Origin: Chaetomium olivaceum
Taxonomy: Eukaryota; Ascomycota; Sordariomycetes; Sordariales; Chaetomiaceae
NCBI GenBank assembly: GCA_039881045.1
Contig: JAYWVB010000045.1
Location: 241,516 to 305,515, forward strand
Direction of reading: 5' to 3'
DNA: 64,000 nt
The position numbers and the translations under genes were made by a program. This document shows positions 21,301 to 31,831 of the stretch, one piece after another. The first letter of the stretch is position 1; each line of letters begins with the position of its first letter. The notes under the pieces were generated by a model. It did not search any database and was not told the origin of the DNA. It saw nothing but the letters and a program-made list of their open reading frames with translations.

Positions 21301-22201
21301 CTTGAGCACCATCGCCGCATCGGAAGATCTTCTTCGACTGGTTGCCCTAGCTGTCGAATTAGGTGAGACGTACACGTACCAGCGTCTTTTATCCACGGCA
21401 AGTTTTCTCTTGGACAATGACCATGGCAAGTCACGGATATGGGACTTGTTCCCGTTTGTTCTCGAGCGGACATTTTGCTCACATCTATTTGGTTTCTGGG
21501 ACAGACACAGCGGCTGCCTTGAAGCATTTGATCGTCTCGCTACCATGTTCTTGGAACATGACCAAAGATGTGCTTCTCGTCGGCTACTGGTGGGTGGAAG
21601 CGATGTGCACTGGGTGAAACCTATCCACACAGCACCTCCGCTGACGACTATTTGGCTCTTGGACCACGGCACCAATCCCAACGAGCAGGACTGGCTCGGG
21701 AGAACACCCCTTGACCATATATTGTTGCACAAATTGAGGGAACTCGACCTCATGGCCATCTATGGCAGAGCAGAACTGCTTAAGCATATTTACCAGTCCA
21801 CTTCCATCCTTCTTCAACACGGAGTGCGACGACAATATGCCTCGGACGATGATTGGAAGAGATTTGTGGAAAGGCTTCGGGTTGAAGGGTTCGACGTGTC
21901 TGATTTTCCAGCAATGGTACCAAAGACACAAGAAGCAACAAGCAACGCCGGTTCCATTTCGCCTCCAACCCCGACCACTTCCGTCCTGACCGCACCCATC
22001 TTGAGCGACCCACCAACCACGAAGCCAAAGTCGACCTTCTCTCGGAGGGTGAAGCATCTCCTCGGCAGATGGCGACAAACCTCCTCCACCCCCTCCAAAA
22101 CTCCATCATCACTAACGACCCAGGCAGGATACACATCCCCTTGCATTTGTGCTGATTCCGGCCCCTGTGATGGTCACGATCCTGGATGCGGCACTAAATA
22201 G
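18331..22201 (+). CDS. NLR-like protein: serine hydrolase plus NACHT NTPase (frame-broken)
   Basis: Fungal NOD-like receptor of the kind linked to heterokaryon incompatibility and innate-type recognition. Parts: N-terminal segment (about 18367-18660), an alpha/beta serine hydrolase/DUF676-like domain (about 18690-19350; ADCIAISGLASHAFGSW, then the nucleophile elbow LAHSLGG), a linker FLRSLDSPDLDLRKALIADP, a NACHT domain with Walker A GKPGSGKST and Walker B ITFFFDALDEF, helical region, and a short ankyrin-like LLDHGTNPNEQDWLGRTPLDH near the end. An intron is seen at about 19612-19658. Breaks: an in-frame TAG at 18364 after the ATG at 18331, an extra A in the A5 run at 18795-18799, and a missing A near 19394-19396. 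From 19659 to the stop the frame is intact. It is either a recent pseudogene or a gene with assembly errors; the start codon is uncertain. Confidence 0.75.
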
Positions 22202-22258
22202 GCTTGCAATGCTTTGCAGATGGACACCGTCGTCCGGTTGCACATGGATGATGGCCAT
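22141..22258 (-). pseudogene. Truncated 5' end of a sirtuin gene (Hst3/4-like)
   Basis: Reading leftward from an ATG at 22258, about 39 codons encode a typical sirtuin start: VQPDDGVHLQSIA followed by RIVTITGAGISTNA, the NAD-binding Rossmann GAGxS motif. Family members continue with GIPDFRS, but here the similarity ends abruptly at about 22141 and the sequence becomes the antisense of the NLR 3' end. The last 61 bp of the NLR reading frame therefore overlap this fragment. It looks like the broken front of a sirtuin gene at a rearrangement junction, not a functional deacetylase. Confidence 0.7.
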
Positions 22259-24073
22259 TTTGCACCAGGACAGCGGCCAACAGTGATTCCAGATGGTGAC
22301 TCTCAGGGCGTGGAAGGAGTATGAGGTGTCGCTGGTCAGGCTGTGGTTTCGTAGGACTTCCAAGAGGGAAAAGATCGAAGAACGGGAGGGGAGGTTTATA
22401 TACTTTGGAGTCCAGGCATCTATGCCTTGACCACTCTCTTCCCGCTCCCTGAGAAAGCCGGTATCGGGTGGCTGGCAATGGTAGCGTTGGATGGCCGGGA
22501 GAAGAACAAGCGGGGCCTAACAAGTACCCGGCCTGAATGGCAGTCGTTTTCTTGATGATCGGGGATTTGCGCACTATGAGGTGCAGCAAATGCTGACCTG
22601 GGCCGTTGTGACAGGAGGTGGTGGGTGGTTCTGGGCGTGGAGATAGATGTAGGAAGGTTGTCGCAGCCGTCGCCCTTGAGAGGGGGGAACCGCTCCTATT
22701 GTCGACGAAGCCCTAGGGGCAGCCGCGCGGACGGACAAAGAGAAACGCGGGGTTGAAGAGCCTCACGATGCCGTTTTTACGGAACCTTTTAGCTAGAACT
22801 CCAGCAGGGGGAACCAGCTTGACAATTCCAACCCCCGTGACTTCGCGAAGTAGACGCGACGATAACGCCGCTGTGGCGCTTCAGGCTCCTGATCGTCTCC
22901 CAATGGTCGCAAAAATTCCGTTCCCTGGCACCTAGGTCTACCAAACCAAAGCAGGTGACCAAAGGCGCCATCAAGTAGCCATATCATCGCTCAAGGCCGG
23001 CCCTGCCAAGATTCTCCCCCTCTCGGTAACTCCTCGCCTGCTCCAAGCGGATATGGCCGGGCACGCCGTTCCGTCCTAGAGATGGTATTCTCCTAGGCCA
23101 CGCCTTCGTATTAAGGTTTTGTCGTTGGATAGGAACCAACCGGTCGCTGTCGCCACCACTTGTTGATTCTTGCCTGTTTCCAATTCAAGACCGGCCGCAA
23201 CTACGAACTACTCTAGTTTTTTGTAGAGATATTCATTACTAACACGGAGAAACAGAGCTATACGCTCTTTTCGTCCACAAACCCAACCCGCGTATTCGAA
23301 AGGAAAACGTCCGAGTTTATCGTCTAACAAATAGCGGTCTAAGGACATTACGCTAGGTGCTCCAGCTTTGAGACACTATGGTATCTATATTGTGGTTACA
23401 CGCTGAATTCTAAGGGGGTCTTCACCTCGTAGTCGTTGGACTCCACGGCTTATAACTGGAGTCCTAAAATCCTCATTGGCAGCTTAGTTCCTGCCCCTGG
23501 TCCTCGTGTAACTCCCGGCATTATCTACACTCAGTCCGCGGATCTCGAACTTATTCAAGCGTAGCCCTAGCATAGCCGATCGAGGAAAGTCGTGGATTGA
23601 TTCGAAAGTCTTGCGAGCTAATTAGTCCCTTAAAGACCAGCGTCGAGGGGTGCGGCGGGTTGTGTTGCGTTGCGTTACGATACGTTATACGTCTGTGTTT
23701 AAGTATGGTATTTTTGCTATTGGGTAGAATGCGCGAAGCCAGAGCTAGAGGAAACAAAAAGAGAAGGAGAAAAGGTAGAATCGCAGTGAGGGACAAAGGG
23801 TGTAAAGTATTTATCGTCAAGAGTTGACTTCGCGATGCAGCAGCTGGGACGTGGGGTACTCGGAATGAGGGATAAACTTTGGGTCCGTGCACTATACTCG
23901 GCAACACACACTCATATGGATTACAGGGGATCTCACTGAAGCTCCCTCAATACTATCAGAGCCCATCAACAGCAGTCGAGGCTCGGCACGTTCACCATAC
24001 CTTATGGATGAGTACATGAACAACGCCTAAAGTACAATAAAATTACAATGGTAATATCCAAACACAGTTCATC
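22259..24073. other. Gene-free stretch between sirtuin relic and IND1
   Basis: 1.8 kb with no open frame that looks coding. The first part would be the former sirtuin promoter. From about 23000 to 23600 codon-like structure is absent and stops occur in all frames; this might be decayed mobile-element or gene sequence, but I recognise nothing specific. Confidence 0.45.
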
Positions 24074-25078
24074 ATGAGATCCCACATACCCCGCCGGTTC
24101 CTCCACACCGCGCGTGTGCTCCTCCACGAGAACCCCCTTGTAAGTCACCTCCCACACCCCCTTACCTCAGCTACCAAATCACCCTCCCCTTGAACACACA
24201 TCTAACACCCACCCCCCACTCAGGGCCTCCCCCAAAAAGGGAGCATCCCCCGCTTCCAGCGCGGCCTGCCCACCAAGCGGCCCATCAAAGGCGTCTCGCA
24301 CATCATCGCCGTGTCCTCGGCCAAAGGCGGCGTCGGCAAGAGCACCGTCGCCGCCAACCTCTCCCTGGCGTTCGCGCGCCTCGGCCTCCGCACCGGGATC
24401 CTCGACACGGACATCTTCGGACCCTCCATCCCCACCTTGTTCGACCTCACCACCACGGAACCGCACCTCAACGCCCAGAACCAGCTCATCCCCTTGACGG
24501 CCTACGGCGTGCAGACCATGTCGATAGGCTACCTCTCGGCGGACGAGTCGGCGCCCGTGGTCTGGCGCGGCCCCATGCTGCTCAAGGCGGTGCAGCAGCT
24601 GCTGCACGAGGTGGACTGGACGGCGCGGGCCGGGGGCGGGGTGGTGGATGTGCTGGTGGTGGACCTGCCGCCGGGGACGGGGGACGTGCAGCTGAGCATT
24701 GCGCAGCAGGTGCCGCTGGACGGGGCGGTGGTGGTGACGACGCCGCATGTGTTGGCGGTGAAGGATGCGGTGAAAGGGGTGGGCATGTTTGGGAAGGTTG
24801 GGGTGCCGGTGTTGGGGCTGGTGCAGAATATGAGTGTGTTTAGGTGTCCGTGTTGTGGGGAGGGGACGGCGGTATTTGGGGGGAATGAGAGGGTGGAGGC
24901 CATGTGTAGGGATAGTGGGATTGAGTTGCTTGGGGATGTGCCGCTGCATCCGAATATTGGGGAGGATGGGAGTCGGGGAAAGCCGACGGTCGCCGCGGAG
25001 CCTGAGTCGGAGCGGGCGGCCGTGTTTATGGACGTTGCGAGGAAATTGGCGGCGAAGGTTGGGTTAGAGGTTGACTAA
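24074..25078 (+). CDS. IND1: Mitochondrial Fe-S scaffold P-loop NTPase Ind1 (NUBPL)
   Basis: Exons 24074-24139 and 24224-25078, 306 residues. Ind1/NUBPL is a mitochondrial matrix Mrp/NBP35-type P-loop ATPase that delivers Fe-S clusters to respiratory complex I. The first exon gives an Arg-rich presequence (MRSHIPRRFLHTARVLLHEN). Next come RGLPTKRPI, the deviant Walker A AVSSAKGGVGKST, the DTDIFGPSIPTLF and VVDLPPGTGDVQLS signatures, and the cluster-binding FRCPCCGEGTAVFG motif. Intron is 84 nt, phase 0. The first 350 bp of exon 2 use C-ending codons, the remainder mostly G-ending codons. Confidence 0.93.
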
Positions 25079-25595
25079 GTAGCATGTTCGCCTCTGGAAG
25101 GTGAGGTTGTGATGCCTGGGATGGCCGGTTACACCACGAGAGATCATGGGTGTCATGTACCATATATGTATGAATATTTTCGGTTTGGGGAAAACGGCGA
25201 CGAGATGGTAATTATAAAACGCCGAGGTGGTCCAAGACGTCCAGTTTCAGACACGAAACAACAATGCCCGTAAGCCAATTCAACTGGATTGCAGTACAGG
25301 GTATCTCAATGTATATTACGCTAATTCTAGAGTCTCGCTGAGCTTTGTCAACCAAGACAGCAGCCGTAGCGCATCGACTAGCGGGGTTCGCTCCGAGACC
25401 ACGTTAGCGTCCGTTTGAAACGAGAGTAATTAGGGACGAAAAGAAGGTAAACCGGGTTCATCCCAAACCGTAACTCCAACCATGATGCCGTCCTTCGATA
25501 AACCGAACGCCCGTGGTCGTTGCCCCTTTACGCGGGCACGTCTCTTCCGCTTCAGGGCGTGACGGCGTTTCTGAATGAAAGAAGACCATGTCAGT
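25079..25595. other. Convergent 3' regions of IND1 and SPF30
   Basis: Spacer between two convergent genes; should hold both 3' UTRs. Nothing else recognised. Confidence 0.5.
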
Positions 25596-26609
25596 CTAGT
25601 CCAGTTCTTCGTTGGGCTGATACACATGGCGGCTCCTGGTAGGGTCCTTGCGCATTGACTGGCCGGAGCCGGTGAAGCCAACTGTGGCGAGGTTAGCAAG
25701 TGCGTCAAACGAAAGGATTGTTGGATGCTCACCCCGGCCATGGATTCCATCAGGTGTGCGGAACATGCTGTCCTTCTTCCCTGACTTGCCAAACTTCCCC
25801 TTAGTGGTAAACTCCTGCCACTTGTTCTTGCCCTTTTCTAGCTCTTTTGTAGCCTTGATCTTCTTGAACTTGGGCCGCGGCTTCTCGTCGTTGTCATCTC
25901 CCGTCTTGCCTGCCGCCTGCGCCTGCGGATACATATCAGCCGCCGCGGACATGACGATACCATTGTTAGTCGAGGTCGGGGTCAGTGACGAAGGGCTAGT
26001 CGTCGCTGTCGCCGCCGAACCGCCGATGGCGGTACTGTTGGTCGAGACGGCAGTACCGTCAGCCTTGCGCTTCTGTGCGATGGGACGGATATCCTTAGCA
26101 CGCAGGGTCTCTGCTGTGTCATAGCTTTTGAACTTGACTGTATAGATGGGTGCCGTGGACGAACCAGTCACCGCGGTGATGCGCGCCGGGTAGAAGCCCT
26201 TGTCACCCGAAAGCCATTTTGCCAATCACATTGTCGTTGACCTGATACGCGATAACCTCGGGCTCTTTCTCTTTCTCCTCTACGGGCGCAACTTTCTTGA
26301 ACGCCGGGTGGTTCTCGCGTGACCACTTTTGCTCGGCCGGCGGTGGCGATGGCGCCTTCTTCGGCGCGGCGCTTGCGGGTTCGTTCTTGGGTTTCAGTTC
26401 GGCGAGAGAGTCGTCGAGCAGCTGGATCATCTGCTCCAGCTCGCTCCGAAGCCCTTGTAGTTCAGCATTGTCGGGGTCCTCCCTGAGCGAGGTGATGACG
26501 AGTTCAAGCTGTGAAATGTCAGTTCTGGTTCCTGCCTGCATCGATTTCATCACCTCAACCTTACCTGGCTCTCATATTCCTTGCGTTCTGTTTCGAGTTG
26601 GGCGCTCAT
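25596..26609 (-). CDS. SPF30: Tudor-domain splicing factor Spf30 (SMNDC1-like)
   Basis: Exons (minus) 26609-26565, 26508-25733 and 25681-25596; about 301 residues after allowing for one frame break. SPF30/SMNDC1 binds symmetric dimethylarginine on spliceosomal proteins through its Tudor domain and is needed for tri-snRNP recruitment. The N terminus is a helical, Glu-rich coiled region (LVITSLREDPDNAELQGL). The Tudor domain spans about residues 103-165 (VNDNV, LAKWLSGDKGFYPARITAV, YTVKFKSYDTAETL). The tail holds a basic KFKKIKATKELEKGKNKWQ segment and the conserved end VGFTGSGQSMRKDPTRSRH. At about 26222-26229 the frame shifts between VNDNV and AKWLSG; removing one base restores it. The last intron has a GCTAAC branch point. 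Confidence 0.9.
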
Positions 26610-27371
26610 TTTGATATCCAAGGACGTGGAAGCTGCCTAGAGTGCCAAAACAATGAAACACAATGTCCGTTGTTGCGATTGCGAACGTTGAAAGTGGCGG
26701 GGTCCTGATCAATAAGGTACCAGGAAAATGGATAGGGATATATGCATGCACGGGCCCACACCCTTTTCGCCAAGTCTTTCTCGACTCCGGTTCTGGAAAC
26801 TGGTAAGGTTACCGTAATATCGTACGGACTGTACGCACATGGAAAATGGAAAGTGCAGTTTTGCAGGTCAGTTCCTGGCTGCGGGGTGGGGATGAAATCT
26901 GGTCTTCGCCAATCAGCGTCCCGATTATTCAACCCGTTCCGTCACCGCTTTGGTGTTCGGTCGCGGCGGTTGAACTCGGACAAGAAGTCCGTTCTTGAAC
27001 CTGCCCGATCGAAAGAATTGACTCCTCAAAAGCCAACTTTCCCGTTTCCTACGACTTCCGACATCGCACATCTAGGAGGCCTACACCAATTGGTTGTACA
27101 AGTCTCACCGTCGACGAGAACCTCTCCAATCACGACCTTCTCATGCTTACGGCCCCCACCTTGCCTATGACGAATTTCCCTGCCAGTCAACAGCGACTCG
27201 ATTGATTCTGCCGCTACAGGTCCGGTCGTTTGTTTGCATCACGATCCACTCTCCCGAAAGCGCTTTCTTGCACTCCGCGACCGAACCCACGCCAGGAAGG
27301 CACTCTTACGGCACTGCTCAAGCAAAAGTTTAGGGAGAAATAAGGCGCATAAAGGAACAAGTCAGCCCGTC
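26610..27371. promoter_or_regulatory. Divergent spacer SPF30 / TCO89
   Basis: Holds both promoters and the TCO89 leader. The frame upstream of the TCO89 ATG is open for about 140 bp but starts only with non-ATG codons, so I place the start at 27372. No gene seen. Confidence 0.45.
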
Positions 27372-29393
27372 ATGGCGAGGGATAGAGACAACGACGGGTT
27401 GGGCGCCAACCAATCAAAAAAGCCACCCGCCGCAGATGTGAGCGACCAACCACAGCAATACCCTCCTCAGCAGCAGCACCGGGCGAAGGGCCAGAAACAC
27501 GTCGTAGGCGGCCGTCTCCATGCACGGAACCCGCCGTCGAAAGGTCTCCAGAAACACCATGCCGCCACATCAACAGCGAGGCTGAATCGAAGACACGGGT
27601 CGCTTTCCCCTGATCGAGGACCCGGCACCGCGATTGCGTCCCATCACCACCGCCGAGCGACCTCCGAGCTGAAACTGTCGCGCGACCCGTCCTCATCCAA
27701 TCTCAAAAAGAACACCTCGCACACGAATCTTAAGCGCAATCGCTCGCAGGCTGAGGTTGGAAAGAAAACAAAGTCGGCCATCAACCTACAACGTTCCATT
27801 TCGAGTCCTGCGGTCCATAAATTGAGGTCCCCAGGAGCCTCCAAAGTTCAGTTCAATCTCGGTGACGAGGAACAAAACGGGGATCAAGACGACGACGACG
27901 AGTGGGTGGACGCCAGCACATCCGCTTCACCTCTGCTTTCCCGCCGCGGGTCAGCCGTCAGTTCCGCATACACGACCAATGCCGCAGTCGACGACGAAGA
28001 TTCGCTAGCCGGATCACCAACACCACACGTTGAGCTCCAGCGCACCTTGAGCAACGGGCTACAGAGCGATACGCAAAGCGTGACTCAAAACGACGCAAGA
28101 GACGGCACACAGCACGCTGCGAACAGCCTCCCTCGCAACAATAAAACGGCGCACAACGAATACCTAACATCCCGGATTTTATCAAGAACCTCTTCGCACG
28201 GCGCTCCACCCATGATGTCGACCGAAAACGCCTCGGCCCGGCCGGCCTCCTTACGGCAGCAATCGCCTCCGGACTCGAGCCCGGGTCCGAGTCAATATCT
28301 TTCCAATACCCCCGTTACTACAACCCAGCCCCGGCCGGGCAGCAGCGGCAAGGCAGAACTCACCTCGCGATTTGTGGGAAACAACAGTCAGGAGCCAGGA
28401 TCTGGGATAGCCGGTGAATCATTCATCTTAGCTGCGCACAGGAATGGGCCGCCAAGAGTTGGAACAAGTGTCACGGACGAGATTAGCGTGCCCAAGCGAC
28501 GGCGGTCTGCGGGCGCCCTATCACAAGCCCGAGGCATTGATGCCTTGAACGCTCGCCGGGCGGCCGCAGAAAATGCCAGCGACGACGAGGACGAGGACGA
28601 GCGCATGGCGCGGGTATCCCGTTCGCGGCGGAGCGGCGAATTCGCCTTACCGCGGGAGATGAACAGAACCCAACAGAAGCTCAACCTGCAGCGCGCGAGC
28701 TCCAGCCTAGAGCCCCCCCACCCCCACCCCGGGATAGGGATGGGCGCGCCCAGCGTCACCGCCGGCACCGGGCCACTCATCGGCGTGCCGAACAACTACG
28801 ACACCCGCGACCCGCGGATCAACAAGGCGCTCGAGCGGACGGGCATGGAATACCTCACGGTGCGGCGCCACCTGAACCCGGTCGCCCGCTCCATCGCCCG
28901 CGTCATGCAACTGCCTGGCCTCGAAAACAGCCGCCGCATCCCCCGCCCGGCCACCGCGTCCTCCGCCCACCACGCCTCGCGCCTCGCGGAACAGTTCAAC
29001 CCCAACCAGCGCGAACCCATCACCCGCAACTCTAGCGTGACTGACTTAATCAACGGCAGTGGCGGCGGGACCAGCAGACGGCCCCACACCCCACGAACCA
29101 ACGGCGGTGGCAACGGTGTATTCTCCACCCTGCATAGCGCCAGCTCCAGCCTCGGCACCGACGACGAGAACAACAACAACACCGGCAGGATGCATCACCA
29201 CGAGCGCCAGGGACATGCGCATCCCCATGGTCACCACGGTCATGGCCCTCACGGCCATCACGGCCACGGGCACAACAATGGGCATGGGCTGAGCGGCACG
29301 AGCCTAGTCGACGGCGCCGAGGACGCCGGCACGGTGGCGCTGCTGCGCATGATGTGGGAGAAGAACATGGATCTGAGCGCGAGCCAGGACTAG
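27372..29393 (+). CDS. TCO89: TORC1 subunit Tco89-like protein
   Basis: Single exon, 673 residues, largely disordered. Tco89 is a fungal-specific subunit of TORC1 at the vacuolar membrane. Matching features: the Ser/Asn/Lys-rich block LKKNTSHTNLKRNRSQAEVG (about 111-130) leading into KSAINLQRSISSP, the KVQFNLGDE...DDEWVDASTSASPLLSRRGS signature (about 158-195), a middle LAQ-free Ser-rich region, and the conserved C-terminal helix DPRINKALERTGMEYLTVRRHLNP with a final VALLRMMWEKNMD. A His/Gly-rich tract near the C terminus is likely lineage specific. The ATG at 27372 is the first one in this frame. The same frame stays open after the TAG for another 125 codons (see the PPASLL entry). Confidence 0.82.
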   Translation: MARDRDNDGLGANQSKKPPAADVSDQPQQYPPQQQHRAKGQKHVVGGRLHARNPPSKGLQKHHAATSTARLNRRHGSLSPDRGPGTAIASHHHRRATSELKLSRDPSSSNLKKNTSHTNLKRNRSQAEVGKKTKSAINLQRSISSPAVHKLRSPGASKVQFNLGDEEQNGDQDDDDEWVDASTSASPLLSRRGSAVSSAYTTNAAVDDEDSLAGSPTPHVELQRTLSNGLQSDTQSVTQNDARDGTQHAANSLPRNNKTAHNEYLTSRILSRTSSHGAPPMMSTENASARPASLRQQSPPDSSPGPSQYLSNTPVTTTQPRPGSSGKAELTSRFVGNNSQEPGSGIAGESFILAAHRNGPPRVGTSVTDEISVPKRRRSAGALSQARGIDALNARRAAAENASDDEDEDERMARVSRSRRSGEFALPREMNRTQQKLNLQRASSSLEPPHPHPGIGMGAPSVTAGTGPLIGVPNNYDTRDPRINKALERTGMEYLTVRRHLNPVARSIARVMQLPGLENSRRIPRPATASSAHHASRLAEQFNPNQREPITRNSSVTDLINGSGGGTSRRPHTPRTNGGGNGVFSTLHSASSSLGTDDENNNNTGRMHHHERQGHAHPHGHHGHGPHGHHGHGHNNGHGLSGTSLVDGAEDAGTVALLRMMWEKNMDLSASQD

Positions 29394-29768
29394 AGGGACT
29401 GGTGTGCGCGACAGCTCGGGTGTGTGGTGGTCAGGGGTGGGAGGGTGGCGGTTGGTGAGGGGAGTGGTGGTGGTGGTGGTGGTGGTGGTGCGAACAGGGA
29501 GGGGGCTGGGCCTGCGTCATCATCGCGTGTTTGTGTTCCGACGGATGCGGATGCGGATGCGGATGCCTCTAACATACCCCCGGCAAGCTTGCTTGTTGAG
29601 GGGGTGGGTGGGCCCGTGGAAGAGGCTGACAACCCTAACGTGCCCCCGGCGAGTTTGCTTGCTGAGGTGGCGAGGGCGCATGAAGAGGAGGGGTCTAACA
29701 TACCTCCGGCGAGTTTGCTTATCGAGGGCAGCAATTCTGTCCCGGCAAGCCTGCTTCGCTATTCTTAG
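29394..29768 (+). CDS. PPASLL-repeat reading frame, in frame after the TCO89 stop
   Basis: Open frame of 124 codons plus stop that begins directly after the TCO89 TAG and is in the same frame; it has no ATG. It encodes a Gly8 run (from a (GTG)n tract), an Asp-Ala repeat and then four copies of a motif: NIPPASLLVEG, NVPPASLLAEV, NIPPASLLIEG and SVPASLLRYS. Between the copies most base differences are third-position and silent (CCC/CCT, GCA/GCG, AGC/AGT), or I/V changes, as expected if the protein is under selection. It may be a readthrough or alternatively spliced extension of TCO89, a separate spliced gene, or a former C-terminal part cut off by a new stop. No known domain. Confidence 0.35.
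   Translation, partial: RDWCARQLGCVVVRGGRVAVGEGSGGGGGGGGANREGAGPASSSRVCVPTDADADADASNIPPASLLVEGVGGPVEEADNPNVPPASLLAEVARAHEEEGSNIPPASLLIEGSNSVPASLLRYS
29464..29490. repeat. (GTG)9 microsatellite
   Basis: Perfect trinucleotide run encoding Gly in the frame that continues from TCO89. Confidence 0.9.
29571..29768 (+). repeat. Four degenerate repeats encoding xPPASLLxE
   Basis: Copies begin at about 29571, 29634, 29697 and 29736; the first three are spaced 63 bp apart (21 codons). The fourth is shorter. Preceded by a (GATGCG)n run at about 29544-29566. Confidence 0.85.
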
Positions 29769-30442
29769 CACCGGCGGTACGTACCATGGGGTATTGGGGT
29801 ATTGGACGAGCGGGGATTGGTATTTTAGGCGTTCGGGTTGAGCTACATACCTTATTTTGCTCAGAGGGTCAGGTCAGGTCTTCGGAGAAGGGGCGGTGTT
29901 ATACCGGGTAGCCCTTGTTTTACATGGGCCAGTCAGAGGGGCGGTAGCATGATTAGAGAATACTCATGGATGGCTGGCTTTTCTTTTTCTGAGTATAGGG
30001 TTGTTATGGCGTTCTCTGAGAACGGCGAGGGAATAGGCAATGGCCAGGAACTCTTGGTTTCCAGGTCAACAAAATGCTCAGAAAGGTGTTACCGGGAAAT
30101 GATTATACTGAGTTTGACATGGCTAGGTCACTACGGGCGGAGTCTTTGGTGGCAGCGCGTTGATGAGATGAGGCCTCAATGAAGATCATGATTATAATCA
30201 TATTGCAACTATTGCAGCGAGGAGCCGTCGTGACATGAGGAGGATGTTCCTTAAAGGTCTTCACATCCACAGCACGAGACACCATCATGTCACGAAAATG
30301 ATTATCCCGCTTATCATGTTGCGTCTGTCCATGTAACCAAACCCGCATGCATGCATTGCTCTAAGAGTACACAGCCATCATGTCATTAACCGAAGAAAGA
30401 AATTAGGTATACAAAAAGCCTCCCCTATTATCTGCTCCTCCC
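29769..30442. other. Intergenic between TCO89 region and thiolase
   Basis: Convergent 3' regions. Nothing gene-like seen. Confidence 0.5.
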
Positions 30443-31831
30443 TTACTCAGCCACCCACACGGCAGCCATACCCATACCCGTGCCAACGCACATAGATGTC
30501 AAGCCAATCTGCTTGCCCGTGCGCTTCAGCTCATACAGCAGCGTCGAGACCTGCCTGGCACCAGTGCAACCCAGCGGGTGGCCAAAAGCGATGGCGCCGC
30601 CCTTGGGGTTGATGCGCTCCTGGGGCAGGCCGAGCTCGTTGGCGCACCACAGGCACTGGCTGGCAAAGGCCTCGTTGATTTCGTAGATGTCGACGTCCTC
30701 CTTGGAGATGCCGGTGAGCTCAAAGACTTTGGGGATGGCCTTCCAGGGCCCGACGCCCATGAGCAGGGGCGGGACGCCGACGATGGAGGCGGCGACGAAC
30801 TTGCCCAGGATGGTCTGGCCGAGCTTCTCGGCGGTGGAGCGCTTCATCATCAGCACGGCGGCGGCGCCGTCGCTGACCTGGCTGGCGTTGCCGGCGTGGA
30901 TCGAGCCGTCCTTGGCAAAGGCGGCGCGGATCTTGCCGAGGGATTCGGCTGTCACGCCGGGCCGCACACCGTCGTCGCGGTCGACCACGATCTCCTTGGT
31001 CTCGCCCGACTTGGGGTCCTCGAACTTGACCTTGAGGGGGTGGATCTCTTCCTTGAAGAGGCCGGCGGCCTGGGCGTCGGCGGCCTTCTTAAAGGAGGCG
31101 GCGGCGAAGGCGTCTTGGCTGGCGCGGGTGATGCCGCGGTCCTTGGCCATCTTCTCGGACAGGACGCCCATGGGCACCTTGCAGTTGGCGGCCTCGGGGT
31201 GGGACTCGAGGAGCTCGGAGAACTCGGAAACGGCGCCCGGGCCGTACTGGGTGGACATGCTCTCGACGCCAGCGCCGATGCCGACCTCGATCATGCCGGC
31301 ACGGATCTGGTTGGCAATGTCGACGCATGCCTGGAGGCCGGATGAGCACTGGCGGTTGAGGGTGCGGACACCAGTCGAGTCGGGGAAACCGGCGACGAGC
31401 GAGGCGGCGCGCATCTCAGTGGCACCGCCACCGGGGGCGAGCACGGTACCGACAGCGATATCCTGGACGAGGGCCGGGTTGATCTTGGACCGCTCAATGA
31501 TGCCCTTGAGCGCGCCGGCCATGAGGTCAGCCGCGAAGGTGTCCTTGAAAGCGCCCTTGCCGCCCTTGCAGATGGCTGTCCGGAGAGCTGCTGTGACAAC
31601 GATCTGGGGACAGATAAGTTAGCGCATGCGGGTAGCGGTATGCGTGCGTGCGGGCACTCAAACGTACATCGTCTGGTTCTTCTCGAGGAGTTTGGCCTTG
31701 CCGCCAGCGGCAGCGCCGCCAGAGATCTGGCCGCCCAGCTGGGAAAGTCTGTCGAGAGCTGCGGATGTACCATGTCAGCGAGGGGCTACTTCCGACTAAG
31801 CCGAGGGAGAAGGGCAGAACCTACCACCCAT
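30443..31831 (-). CDS. Peroxisomal 3-ketoacyl-CoA thiolase
   Basis: Exons (minus) 31831-31825, 31758-31668 and 31603-30443; about 419 residues. Last step of peroxisomal fatty-acid beta-oxidation: CoA-dependent cleavage of 3-ketoacyl-CoA. The nucleophilic Cys is in NRQCSSGLQ, the catalytic His in FGHPLGCTGARQ and the second Cys in SMCVGTGMGMA. The N terminus RLSQLGGQI fits a PTS2 import signal (RLx5Q[LI]). The first exon is only 7 nt (ATGGGTG). At the end of exon 2 the family's KNxDDIVVT is encoded, but one base is missing in the Asn-x-Asp codons (near 31671-31676). Adding it puts the strong gtacgt donor in phase with the acceptor at 31604. Probably an assembly error. Confidence 0.92.

Noticed and set aside
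29390..29734. Minus-strand frame with a repeated SKLAGGML motif
   Set aside because: It is the antisense of the PPASLL repeats; silent-site differences fit the plus-strand frame, and this frame lacks an ATG.
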